Shown here one piece after another: positions 1 to 7,511 of a stretch of 64,000 bases of DNA. A program made the position numbers and the translations under genes. Positions within the stretch are counted from its first letter, which is position 1, and the number at the start of each line of letters is the position of its first letter. Source of the DNA: CAVRTJ01 sp964507185 (GTDB taxonomy: Bacteria; Acidobacteriota; UBA4820; DSQY01); the NCBI GenBank assembly GCA_964507185.1, contig CAZDOY010000008.1, positions 26,795 to 90,794 of the forward strand, in the 5' to 3' direction. Under the pieces are notes generated by a model, which saw only the letters and a list, made by a program, of their open reading frames with translations, was not told the origin of the DNA and searched no databases.

Positions 1-34
1 TCCCCGTGAACTCAGTTACCGGCTTTGCTGATAG

Positions 35-64
35 TTGACACCATCCGGGGCCCTAGGCTACACT
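35..64 (+). promoter_or_regulatory. Sigma70-type promoter for the 41-residue peptide gene
   Basis: A perfect -35 hexamer TTGACA (35-40) is followed after 18 bp by TACACT (59-64), which matches 4 of 6 bases of the -10 consensus. The predicted start near 71 gives a leader of about 23 nt that ends in a strong ribosome site GAGAGGAG (83-90) before the ATG at 94. The promoter is far enough upstream of the peptidase gene that the small peptide has its own transcription start. Confidence 0.6.
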
Positions 65-93
65 TAATCCTTGTTGATGGGTGAGAGGAGTTC

Positions 94-219
94 ATGAAGA
101 AAAAGAAATATCGGAAGCCCGAGGTTATTTACAAGGAAAAGATCGAAGCCAGGGCTGCGTCCTGTAGCGGAAATAAATCGGGCCCGGGAACATGCACTGT
201 AGGACCTTATGTAAGCTGA
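94..219 (+). CDS. Small Lys/Glu-rich peptide with Cys-containing tail (RiPP-precursor-like)
   Basis: A 41-codon gene, below usual gene-finder cutoffs. It starts at ATG 94 three bases after GAGAGGAG and ends at TGA 217-219. The N-terminal half is highly charged (MKKKKYRKPEVIYKEKIEAR). The C-terminal half is small, polar and glycine-rich, with cysteines at residues 24 and 34 (AASCSGNKSG, then PGTCTVGPYVS). There is no signal peptide or membrane segment. A charged leader followed by a Cys/Ser/Thr/Gly core is the layout of ribosomally made, post-translationally modified peptide precursors. No modifying enzyme is visible in the window, and sequence to the left is missing. That the gene is expressed is well supported by its promoter and ribosome site. 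The RiPP reading is inference; a small metal-binding or structural peptide is an alternative. Confidence 0.6.
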   Translation: MKKKKYRKPEVIYKEKIEARAASCSGNKSGPGTCTVGPYVS

Positions 220-330
220 TCCCTCCGCCATTTCCCCTGCTAGCCGCCAAAAGCAAAATGCTTTCTCTGACCATTCCTCTCATTCTCATGGTATTGTTTT
301 TCATTGTTTATCCATACTATCATTGAAGCC

Positions 331-3300
331 ATGAAGCGCAGTCTCCTAGCTTATTGCACCATCGTTATTGTGTCTGTTCTGAGTGTGACGTGTCTCTCCG
401 CGCCGCGCGCATACACGGTAGCCAGGACGGTAAACGGATTTATCGTGCACTGGCATCCCACGGATGGCCAGATAGCCGCCTGGACCTCCCCGCAAGCAGA
501 GGGAAATCGCACCCGACCGCCCGTGGTTTCTCTCAAGGTGGCGCTTCCTCCCGGGGCGGGACAGCCTACGGTTCGGGTTGTCGCCGACAGCTGGACGCCG
601 ACTATCGCCGGCACTCTCCCGTGCCGGACCGGGTCCCCGGTGGTCCTCGGCACGCGCGGCAGGTGGCGGGCGACGAATTTCCAGGAGATCCTCATCTATC
701 CGCTCAAGGCCGGCGATACGGGTGGCACGGCCTCTCTGTTGACGAGCCTCACCGTCCGGGTCGAAGTCCCCGGCGTGGGCAAGGTTCGAAAGACGGGCGA
801 GGCGGGCGGATGCACCCTTCCCGCCGGTGTGGACCTTTTTCTCAATCCCGAAGACGCGGGAACCGACGCGGCATCGCCCGTTCGTCCCACTTTCGTCCCT
901 GCGGTCCAGCTGAATCCAGTCGTCACCTACGCGGCGGCGGCCCCCAAGCTCCGGATCGAGGTCTCGAAGGACGGCCTCTACCGCCTTGACTACGCATACC
1001 TTATCGGTCACGACTTCCCCATCGACGGAACCGATCCCGCCAACCTCCACCTGATGTGCCGGGGCGTCGAGATTCCCATCGTCATCGAGGGGCCGCAGAC
1101 GGGGTCCTTCGGCGCCGGAAACGACATCGTCTTCTACGGCCAGAAGATGGACGTGAAAGACCGCCCTGTCTGGAACGGCGGAGATTTTACCAACACCAAC
1201 GTGTACTGGCTCTTTGCCGATTCGACACCCGGCCTTCGCATGGGAACCGTAAATGCTACCCCGGACGGCGGTTTTCCCGTGGCACAAAATTTCATTTGCA
1301 TGGTCCATTTTGAAACGAATAATTTCTTTTATTGTATCTACCATATCCGTCCCAACGGCGATCTATGGTATTGGGGCCCCGTTTTGACCGCGGCTTCTTC
1401 CGGTAGCTACAGCCTCTCTCTCCCCCATTCCGCCGCCGGGACGAACATACAAGTCGAAGCCCTGGTGGCCAGTCTAAATGGAGGCACCCACACGGTTGAG
1501 GCCACGCTGAACGGCGCATCTCCGTCTTCCGGTCCCGATCCCGCCACGTGGACGGGCAAGGCCCTCGCCACATTCGACTGGACCTTCGACGGCCCGCCTT
1601 CACCTGCCGGAAACGCGCTCTCACTAACCATACCGGCATCGGGAGATTACCAGATTCCGGACTACTTCAACGTGACCTACACCCGGACCTTCGACGCCGA
1701 TTCGGGATCGCTCCTTTTTACCGCCCCGAATCAGAATGCCCAGTATTCAAGCGCCGGCTACGCCTCGGCCCCTCACATCCTGGACCTGTCCAAGAGCGAT
1801 GCCGGGACGGGACTAACAATCCCCACGTTGTTAATTGGAGCGGACTTCTCGGACGGGGTGGCCACGTTCCAGATGGCCGCCGATCCGTCAGTAGCGGCGC
1901 GCTGCGTCTTTCTTTCGAGCGCCCTGCTCACACCGGACAACGCGCAGACGGTCACGCCCCCGGACCTGTCGGACCCTTCGCTGGGAGCCGATTTGCTCAT
2001 CATCACCCACCCGGATTTTCACCCGGCGGGAAGCGACGCCGTCTGGCAGGCCTATCTCGCCAGGCGCTCATCCGAAATGTCCGTGAAGGTCGTGGACATC
2101 CAGGATATCTACGACAATTATTCCTACGGCATCTTCGACCCCACAGCCATCCGGTCCTTCCTGTCGGCCGCCGCCGCGAACTGGGATCCCGTCCCCAAAT
2201 ACGTCTTGCTCATAGGGGACGCCTCGTACGACTACAAGAACTATATGCAGGATTCAACGTTCAAGGACTGGGTGCCCACGATGATGTTCGAAGACACGAC
2301 GGACAGCACCTACATGGGCCGCTATCCGTCGGACGCGTGGTTCGCAGACGTCAACGGCGACGGGTACCCGGACATGGCGGTGGGGCGGCTCCCCGTGCGG
2401 TCCTACGACGAACTGGCCGGTGTCCTGACCAAGATCATGGATTACGAGGACCAATCGTTAAGTGGAAACTGGTACAAGACGGGGCTATTCGTGGCGGACA
2501 CTTACACGAGTGCGTGGGAGCAGGTTTTCGAGACCTATAACGACTACCTGCGCGCCACCTACACGCTTCCACCGTGGCAGGACCTTCACGTCTACTTCCA
2601 CGATCCACCTTATAACGGAACGGACGCCGACGCCTGTGCATCTGACATCAGGGCGGATTGGAACCAGGCCGTCCTTGTCCACTACGACGGGCACAGCGGT
2701 GTTTCCTTCTGGGGAAACCACTATGCGATTTTCACGTCCTTTCCATCCCGAAACTGCGCGTCGGGGACATGCGAGGACTCCGACACAGACCTGCTGCCGA
2801 CCGTCACGGCCTCGTCCGTCCCGCTCCCGTTCGTCGTCAACAGCAGCTGTTACAATTCGGCATTCGACGAAGTCGGGGATCCCGCGCTCATGGAAGACCT
2901 GATCAACCGCCCCGACAGGGGCTCAGTAGGTTCGTGCGGTTTTTCAACGATCGCCTACCCCGACGAAGAAGAGACATTCAACGACGCCGTCTTCGGTCAG
3001 GCGTTCGGCTTTGAAAAAATCCGGAGACTGGGCGACCTGGTCGAGGCCGGCCGCTTCGCGTCCCCCTCGACCACTCCCAGGATCGTAGACGGGAACATAC
3101 TGCTGGGCGATCCCTCGATGCGCCTGCGAATGCCCGCGCCCCAGGCGCCTCTCTCGCCCCGGGCCCAGGCGGGGAACTCGGCCGTCGGCCTCTTCTGGTC
3201 TCCGTCGCCGGACCTGGTTTCCCAGTATGCCGTTTATCGCTCCGACGACGGCGGCGGGACCTGGACGTCCATCGCCACGGTTCCCGGTTCGGCGGACACC

Positions 3301-3954
3301 TACGAAGACGCGGGGCTCCAGAACGGCACAACTTACGACTACGTCGTGACGAGCATAGACGGGGAGGGCTTCGAGGGCGCCCCCGGTCCCGTCGTCTCGG
3401 CGACCCCCACCGACCTTCCCTGCACGCTGTCCTGCACGGCCCAGGCGCCGCACGCGGCCGTCACCGGGAACACCGTGACATTCACCGCCTCCGCCGTCAC
3501 CCGGAACTGCACCGGAGAGCCCACGTACGAATGGGACTTCGGTGACGGCTCTCCCCTGTCCGGTGGCGTCTCGACAACCCACGTCTACTCGGCGGCAGGA
3601 ACTTACAGCTGGTCCATGGCCGCCACTCTGCCCGGCGCCACGTGCTCCAAAGGCGGGACGATCACGATAGGCGCTCCTCCCACGGTGCAGATCGTCAAGA
3701 AGCGCGGGAACCCATTCCGCATCATCCTCAAGGGAAGCGGATTCAGCCAGGATGCGTCCGTCTCCGTAGGAGGCGCTCCGTGGCCGAATGTGAAGGTCAA
3801 GAGCCCGGGCAAGCTGGTCCTCAAGAAAGGCGCTTCGCTCAAGGCCGCTTTTCCGCACGACACGGACGTCTCTATCAGGATCGTCAACGATGACGGGGGA
3901 TCCGTCACCGTGAGCTACAACCGAACAACCAGGATTTGGCGCGTTCTTCCTTAG
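331..3954 (+). CDS. Secreted C25 (gingipain-type) cysteine peptidase with FN3, PKD and IPT-like C-terminus
   Basis: A 1207-residue exported protein. The N-terminus is a signal peptide (MKRSLLAYC, hydrophobic core, cleavage near SAPRA). An upstream in-frame TTG at 304 would only lengthen the signal, so ATG 331 is chosen. Residues about 540-910 form the Peptidase_C25 domain. The catalytic dyad is visible as His788 in DGHSGVSFWG and Cys840 in VNSSCYNSAF, and DVNGDGYPDMAVGRLP is typical of the family. A fibronectin III-like domain (about 930-1010), a PKD domain with YEWDFGDGS (about 1020-1100) and an IPT-like beta domain ending in RTTRIWRVLP follow. Members of this family degrade extracellular protein or process surface proteins. 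No Bacteroidetes-type T9SS sorting tail is evident. The export route after the inner membrane is unknown. Confidence 0.85.
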   Translation: MKRSLLAYCTIVIVSVLSVTCLSAPRAYTVARTVNGFIVHWHPTDGQIAAWTSPQAEGNRTRPPVVSLKVALPPGAGQPTVRVVADSWTPTIAGTLPCRTGSPVVLGTRGRWRATNFQEILIYPLKAGDTGGTASLLTSLTVRVEVPGVGKVRKTGEAGGCTLPAGVDLFLNPEDAGTDAASPVRPTFVPAVQLNPVVTYAAAAPKLRIEVSKDGLYRLDYAYLIGHDFPIDGTDPANLHLMCRGVEIPIVIEGPQTGSFGAGNDIVFYGQKMDVKDRPVWNGGDFTNTNVYWLFADSTPGLRMGTVNATPDGGFPVAQNFICMVHFETNNFFYCIYHIRPNGDLWYWGPVLTAASSGSYSLSLPHSAAGTNIQVEALVASLNGGTHTVEATLNGASPSSGPDPATWTGKALATFDWTFDGPPSPAGNALSLTIPASGDYQIPDYFNVTYTRTFDADSGSLLFTAPNQNAQYSSAGYASAPHILDLSKSDAGTGLTIPTLLIGADFSDGVATFQMAADPSVAARCVFLSSALLTPDNAQTVTPPDLSDPSLGADLLIITHPDFHPAGSDAVWQAYLARRSSEMSVKVVDIQDIYDNYSYGIFDPTAIRSFLSAAAANWDPVPKYVLLIGDASYDYKNYMQDSTFKDWVPTMMFEDTTDSTYMGRYPSDAWFADVNGDGYPDMAVGRLPVRSYDELAGVLTKIMDYEDQSLSGNWYKTGLFVADTYTSAWEQVFETYNDYLRATYTLPPWQDLHVYFHDPPYNGTDADACASDIRADWNQAVLVHYDGHSGVSFWGNHYAIFTSFPSRNCASGTCEDSDTDLLPTVTASSVPLPFVVNSSCYNSAFDEVGDPALMEDLINRPDRGSVGSCGFSTIAYPDEEETFNDAVFGQAFGFEKIRRLGDLVEAGRFASPSTTPRIVDGNILLGDPSMRLRMPAPQAPLSPRAQAGNSAVGLFWSPSPDLVSQYAVYRSDDGGGTWTSIATVPGSADTYEDAGLQNGTTYDYVVTSIDGEGFEGAPGPVVSATPTDLPCTLSCTAQAPHAAVTGNTVTFTASAVTRNCTGEPTYEWDFGDGSPLSGGVSTTHVYSAAGTYSWSMAATLPGATCSKGGTITIGAPPTVQIVKKRGNPFRIILKGSGFSQDASVSVGGAPWPNVKVKSPGKLVLKKGASLKAAFPHDTDVSIRIVNDDGGSVTVSYNRTTRIWRVLP

Positions 3955-4050
3955 GGTGTAGCAATCGCCCGGCGGGATTTTGCGAGGGAGCGGCGGGAAC
4001 CTGACGGACGCTTGTGTTTTCACGGCGGATAGTAGGCCGGGGGAGAGACC

Positions 4051-4593
4051 TTGACCCCTGAAGAAAAGTCCCAGGACGCATCAATCGCCGAGTATCTGGG
4101 CTCCGCCCGGAAGGGCGATCAGGCGGCTTTCAGGCACATACTCGACGCCTGCTATCCGGCCGTTTTCCGGCTCGTCTTTCAGATCGTCCCGTGCTTTCAG
4201 GACGTAGAAGACATTCTCCAGGACACCTTCTTCAGATTTTACAGGGCGCTGCCTAGACTGCGCCTGGGAGAAGATCCCCTGCCCTTTCTCAAGACCATCG
4301 CCGTAAGAAGGGCCTACACGTTCATCCGACGAAGCAGGCGGGACCACGTTTCCCTCGAGGATCTCCCGAGCGAACTCCCGGATCTCGACCTTCTTGGTTC
4401 GCCCGTCAGTCTCGAGAAGGTGTATTCGTGGGTCAAGGTCCTGCCTCCCCGCCGGCGCGTTGTCTTCATCCTCAGAGAGATTCTCGGGCACGACGACACC
4501 GAAATCGCCGGGCTGCTCTGCATCAGCGAAACCACGGTCAGGCGGCACGCATCTCTGGCTAAGAAGGCGTTCATTTCCTACCTGGGCACCTGA
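4051..4593 (+). CDS. ECF-type RNA polymerase sigma factor
   Basis: A 180-residue sigma70-family protein with only regions 2 and 4, as in extracytoplasmic-function sigma factors. Region 2 is recognised by DVEDILQDTFFRFYRAL (about residues 50-66), and region 4 by LPPRRRVVFILREILGHDD plus the helix-turn-helix IAGLLCISETTVRRHASLAKKA (about 131-175). It uses a TTG start preceded by GGGGGAGAG at a good distance; no nearer ATG keeps region 2. No anti-sigma factor lies beside it: the next gene is a convergent diguanylate cyclase. How it is controlled is therefore not shown here. The preceding peptidase gene ends 96 bp upstream, so it may be transcribed alone or by read-through. Confidence 0.9.
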   Translation: MTPEEKSQDASIAEYLGSARKGDQAAFRHILDACYPAVFRLVFQIVPCFQDVEDILQDTFFRFYRALPRLRLGEDPLPFLKTIAVRRAYTFIRRSRRDHVSLEDLPSELPDLDLLGSPVSLEKVYSWVKVLPPRRRVVFILREILGHDDTEIAGLLCISETTVRRHASLAKKAFISYLGT

Positions 4594-4637
4594 CGCCCTG
4601 CCCCGACGGTTGAGGGTGCAGAGCAAAGGCGGGGGCG

Positions 4638-5846
4638 CTAAACGGGGCACTCCTGACGTGCGGCGGCGAGATCCCCGCGTTTCAGGATACCTTCCTCCTC
4701 TCCGCACACGACGTTTCCGCCTGCCTGTTTGGCCCTGTAGAGGGCGGCGTCCGCCCGTTCGATGAGGGCGGTGTGAGTCTCGTCCTCCGGGTGCATCGAC
4801 GCCACCCCGAGGGAAAATGTAATGTTGGGCGAGGATTCGGGAATCAGGCCGCGCAGCCAGTCGCCCATCATCCCCTGGAGGCGGAGCAGGGTCCGGCAGG
4901 CGTCGCATGCCTTTGTTTCCAGCAAAAGCAGGACGAATTCGTCGCCGCCGTAGCGCGCCAGCACGTCGCTCCGCCTGAGGTTGCGGTTGAGGAAGTCGCC
5001 GACGGCCACCAGGAGGCCGTCCCCCTTCAGATGACCGAAGCTGTCGTTGAAGAGCTTGAAATTGTCGATGTCCATCATGACCACGGACAGGGGAGTACGC
5101 TGCCGTTTGCTGTAAGCCATTTCCAACCGAAGGACGTCCTGGAAGTAGCCCCTGTTATAGACGCCGGTCAACGAATCCCGAATGGAGTTCTCGCGCAGGT
5201 GTCTCGCGTTTCTCACGACCGTGATCGCGATGGCCGAGGCGGCCCCGAGAATGATGAGCCGGCCTATCTGGCTCGTCCACGCGAAACTGCCGTAGCCCGG
5301 GTCCGGCTTCACGGCGGGCAGGCCGAAAAAGAGGTAGCCCGCGGCGATCAGGAGGAGGTATTCCACGACCACCAGGGAGGCCCCGTAGATGGCCAGCTTT
5401 TCGTCGTACCTGCTCGCTATCAGGGCGAGGGCCAGGAAGTAAATCAGGAATGTGACCTGGCTGTTCGTGGCCATGAGCACGTCTCCCTGAAGCATGTAGT
5501 TCAGCAGGAGAACAGTTACGGTCGTCACGTCCAGGGTCACCGAAGCGTACCGAATGACCGGCAGGAGCCTGGGGAACTTCAGGAGAAAGAGGAAGACGAG
5601 AGACACCGTCACGATCAGTGCGACCGCCAGCAGACCCGCCACGTGCGGATTCTGAGGGCCGTACACCAAAATGTTCGCGAGGGGGATGGAAGAGAGTATC
5701 GAAACGATCAGCAAGCGCCATATGTTGATCCTGGCCTCGATTCTCTGATCTTCCAGCACGAAACGATCGCCCAGATCCAGGAGAATCTCAATCCAGGGGT
5801 AGGGCCTCGGGAGAGGTTCCCATCGATCGCTTTCCCTGTCCGCCAT
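4638..5846 (-). CDS. Membrane-bound diguanylate cyclase (GGDEF)
   Basis: A 402-residue protein that makes cyclic di-GMP from two GTP. The N-terminal half carries about six hydrophobic helices (for example LLIVSILSSIPLANILVYG and LAIYGASLVVVEYLLLIAAG). The C-terminal half is a GGDEF domain beginning at RDSLTGVYNRGYF. The active-site GGDEF is intact in LARYGGDEFVLLLL, and the product-inhibition I-site RRSD lies exactly five residues before it, so an active, feedback-inhibited enzyme is expected. ATG 5846 is chosen because GGAGG lies 10 nt upstream; the frame is open further but without a ribosome site. It is divergent from the CheW-type operon, which fits control of surface behaviour or motility, but the sensed signal is unknown. 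Confidence 0.9.
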   Translation of the reverse strand: MADRESDRWEPLPRPYPWIEILLDLGDRFVLEDQRIEARINIWRLLIVSILSSIPLANILVYGPQNPHVAGLLAVALIVTVSLVFLFLLKFPRLLPVIRYASVTLDVTTVTVLLLNYMLQGDVLMATNSQVTFLIYFLALALIASRYDEKLAIYGASLVVVEYLLLIAAGYLFFGLPAVKPDPGYGSFAWTSQIGRLIILGAASAIAITVVRNARHLRENSIRDSLTGVYNRGYFQDVLRLEMAYSKRQRTPLSVVMMDIDNFKLFNDSFGHLKGDGLLVAVGDFLNRNLRRSDVLARYGGDEFVLLLLETKACDACRTLLRLQGMMGDWLRGLIPESSPNITFSLGVASMHPEDETHTALIERADAALYRAKQAGGNVVCGEEEGILKRGDLAAARQECPV

Positions 5847-5956
5847 GGCTCCCGTTCCTCCGATATGGCTAGATAACACCCGCGCCGTACCGCGGATTCC
5901 AACCGCCTGGCCGATTCTCTGCGAGGGTCGGCCTGTCCGTATCGAATCGAGCGTGA

Positions 5957-5985
5957 TTGCAGAGCGTAGGGCGCTCCCGTATAAT
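5957..5985 (+). promoter_or_regulatory. Promoter of the CheW-HEAT-CheRB operon
   Basis: TTGCAG (5957-5962), a 17-bp spacer and a perfect TATAAT (5980-5985) form a strong vegetative promoter. Transcription would start near 5992, immediately before the ribosome site GGAGG (5998-6002) of the GTG-initiated cheW. This also argues against any start codon upstream of 5992. Confidence 0.7.
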
Positions 5986-6007
5986 TGATAGGTCAACGGA
6001 GGCGTCA

Positions 6008-6721
6008 GTGGATCTTGCCAAAATTCGTAAGAAAGCGCGGCAGGCGGCCACTTCCGAGCAGCCCCGCCCCAAGAAGAAAAGGACGGGCGCACCAAAGGCG
6101 CCATCCAGGAAACAGACTGAGAAGGCTGTGAAATCCCGTCGCAAGAGCTCGTCCGATTCCCCCGGGGGAGAAAAGGAACTCCCGCTCAGCGCGGCTGCAG
6201 GCCTGCCCGGCGCCGAGTCACGGGACATCCTGAGTGAGGGACTTCCGGAGGAACGAGGACCGACAGGGGTGCAGGCCGATGCGCAAACCCGGGATTCCGG
6301 CGAGAGGCTGCTCATCTTCAGCCTTGGCAAGGAAAAGTACGCCATTCCGATACACGAGATCGCACTGATCATCGAGGAGCCGCTCATCACTCCTGTGCCG
6401 AACGCCCCGGCCTACCTCCGGGGCATCATATCCCTGCGCGGCAAGGTCGTGAGCGTGCTGGACGTGGCCGCGCGGCTGCAAACCAGCCGGAACTCCTCGG
6501 CGGATGGACGGAAGATCATCGTGCTGGACATGGGCGCGGACCACTTCGGGCTGCTGGTCGACGCCATCGACCAGCTCGTAGCCGTTGACCTGCAGTCTCT
6601 CGAAGCGCCGCCCGAGGGCTTCAAGCCCGTGGCGCAGGACTTCGTTGCCGGTGTTTTTCACCACACGGGACAGGCTATAGCTTTTCTCAACCTGCCCCTT
6701 TTCCTCGACATCCAGCTTTGA
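6008..6721 (+). CDS. cheW: CheW-like scaffold protein with basic N-terminal extension
   Basis: A 237-residue protein. The CheW/SH3-like adaptor domain spans about residues 98-237 (GERLLIFSLGKEKYAIPI, LRGIISLRGKVVSVLDVAAR, DHFGLLVDAIDQL). It is preceded by about 95 residues rich in Lys, Arg, Pro and Ser that look disordered and are absent from ordinary CheW. The GTG start at 6008 is set by GGAGG five bases upstream and by the promoter's start point. CheW couples receptors to CheA kinase, yet neither partner is encoded nearby. It heads an operon with a pseudo-receiver, a HEAT protein, CheR, CheB, a GAF protein and CheY. The tail could bind nucleic acid, lipid or another scaffold; that is only a guess from composition. 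Confidence 0.85.
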   Translation: MDLAKIRKKARQAATSEQPRPKKKRTGAPKAPSRKQTEKAVKSRRKSSSDSPGGEKELPLSAAAGLPGAESRDILSEGLPEERGPTGVQADAQTRDSGERLLIFSLGKEKYAIPIHEIALIIEEPLITPVPNAPAYLRGIISLRGKVVSVLDVAARLQTSRNSSADGRKIIVLDMGADHFGLLVDAIDQLVAVDLQSLEAPPEGFKPVAQDFVAGVFHHTGQAIAFLNLPLFLDIQL

Positions 6722-6734
6722 CCCCGGGGGGCTC

Positions 6735-7493
6735 ATGAACGTTCAATGTCCGAGCTGCCTGAAGCAGTACCGCCTGCCGTCGGACCAGGACAAGCTGCTG
6801 AGGGTCCGCTGCCGGAGTTGCGGACACGAATTCCTGGTGAGCCCTTCGCGGGAGATGAGCCACGAGATAGAGGGCAACGGTAAACGCGTATCAGCCGTGG
6901 TTGCGGATATACAGCGGGACTTCAGAAACCTGATCATCGACACCCTGACGAGGCAGCATTTCCACCTCTACGTCGTGGAGGACGGGCGAAAGGCATACGA
7001 AATCGTCGTGTCGACAAAACCGGAGTTGCTCCTCGTAAATCCCTACCTCCCCGGCCTCATGGGCACGGACCTCATCACGCGCCTGAGGGCGGAGCAGAAC
7101 GCCCCGCAGACGATTGTGCTGCTCGGGGCGATTCACGACGCCAGGCGCTACCGCCGCAGGCCCGAGTCCCTCTACGGGGCCGACGACTATCTGGACGAAG
7201 GAATCGACGAGGGTTCCATGGTCAAGAAACTGGAATTCCACCTGCGCCAGCCTCTGGCCTCTGAGGCTCTCGGCCCGGAACGGGAACACGACGCCATGAG
7301 AATGGCCAGGAGCGTCTTTACGGACCTTATCGTCTATCACCCGCACAAGATGGCCAGGGTCAAGAACGCTGAGGATTTTTTCCTCGTGTTCTCGGACGAG
7401 ACAACGGAAGCCAGACGCTACCTTGATGATAAGAAAGCCGGCGCAGGTGACCTGCTCCGTGAAGTGGTCGACCGGTACCTGGAGCGGTCTTGA
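6735..7493 (+). CDS. Zinc-ribbon protein with degenerate receiver domain
   Basis: A 252-residue protein. Residues 1-35 are an MJ0042-type zinc ribbon with paired cysteines CPSC (5, 8) and CRSC (26, 29). Residues about 50-165 resemble a response-regulator receiver domain (VSAVVADIQRDFRNLI, then PELLLVNPYLPGLMGTDLI). The position that normally holds the phosphorylated Asp is Asn102, and the conserved C-terminal Lys is replaced in DDYLDEGID, so classical phosphorylation is not expected. The remaining 85 residues match no domain I recognise. It starts 13 bp after cheW, with a purine-rich site CCCCGGGGGGCTC before ATG. It is probably a phosphorylation-independent regulator or adaptor in the chemosensory-type complex (inference). 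Confidence 0.75.
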   Translation: MNVQCPSCLKQYRLPSDQDKLLRVRCRSCGHEFLVSPSREMSHEIEGNGKRVSAVVADIQRDFRNLIIDTLTRQHFHLYVVEDGRKAYEIVVSTKPELLLVNPYLPGLMGTDLITRLRAEQNAPQTIVLLGAIHDARRYRRRPESLYGADDYLDEGIDEGSMVKKLEFHLRQPLASEALGPEREHDAMRMARSVFTDLIVYHPHKMARVKNAEDFFLVFSDETTEARRYLDDKKAGAGDLLREVVDRYLERS

Positions 7494-7511
7494 ATTCAGG
7501 GGGAAGCCTCC

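Noticed and set aside
258..326. A 22-codon hydrophobic frame (starts MLSLTIPLILMVLF) ending five bases before the peptidase start
   Set aside because: No ribosome site precedes it. It may act as a leader coupling translation into the peptidase gene, but coding function cannot be supported.
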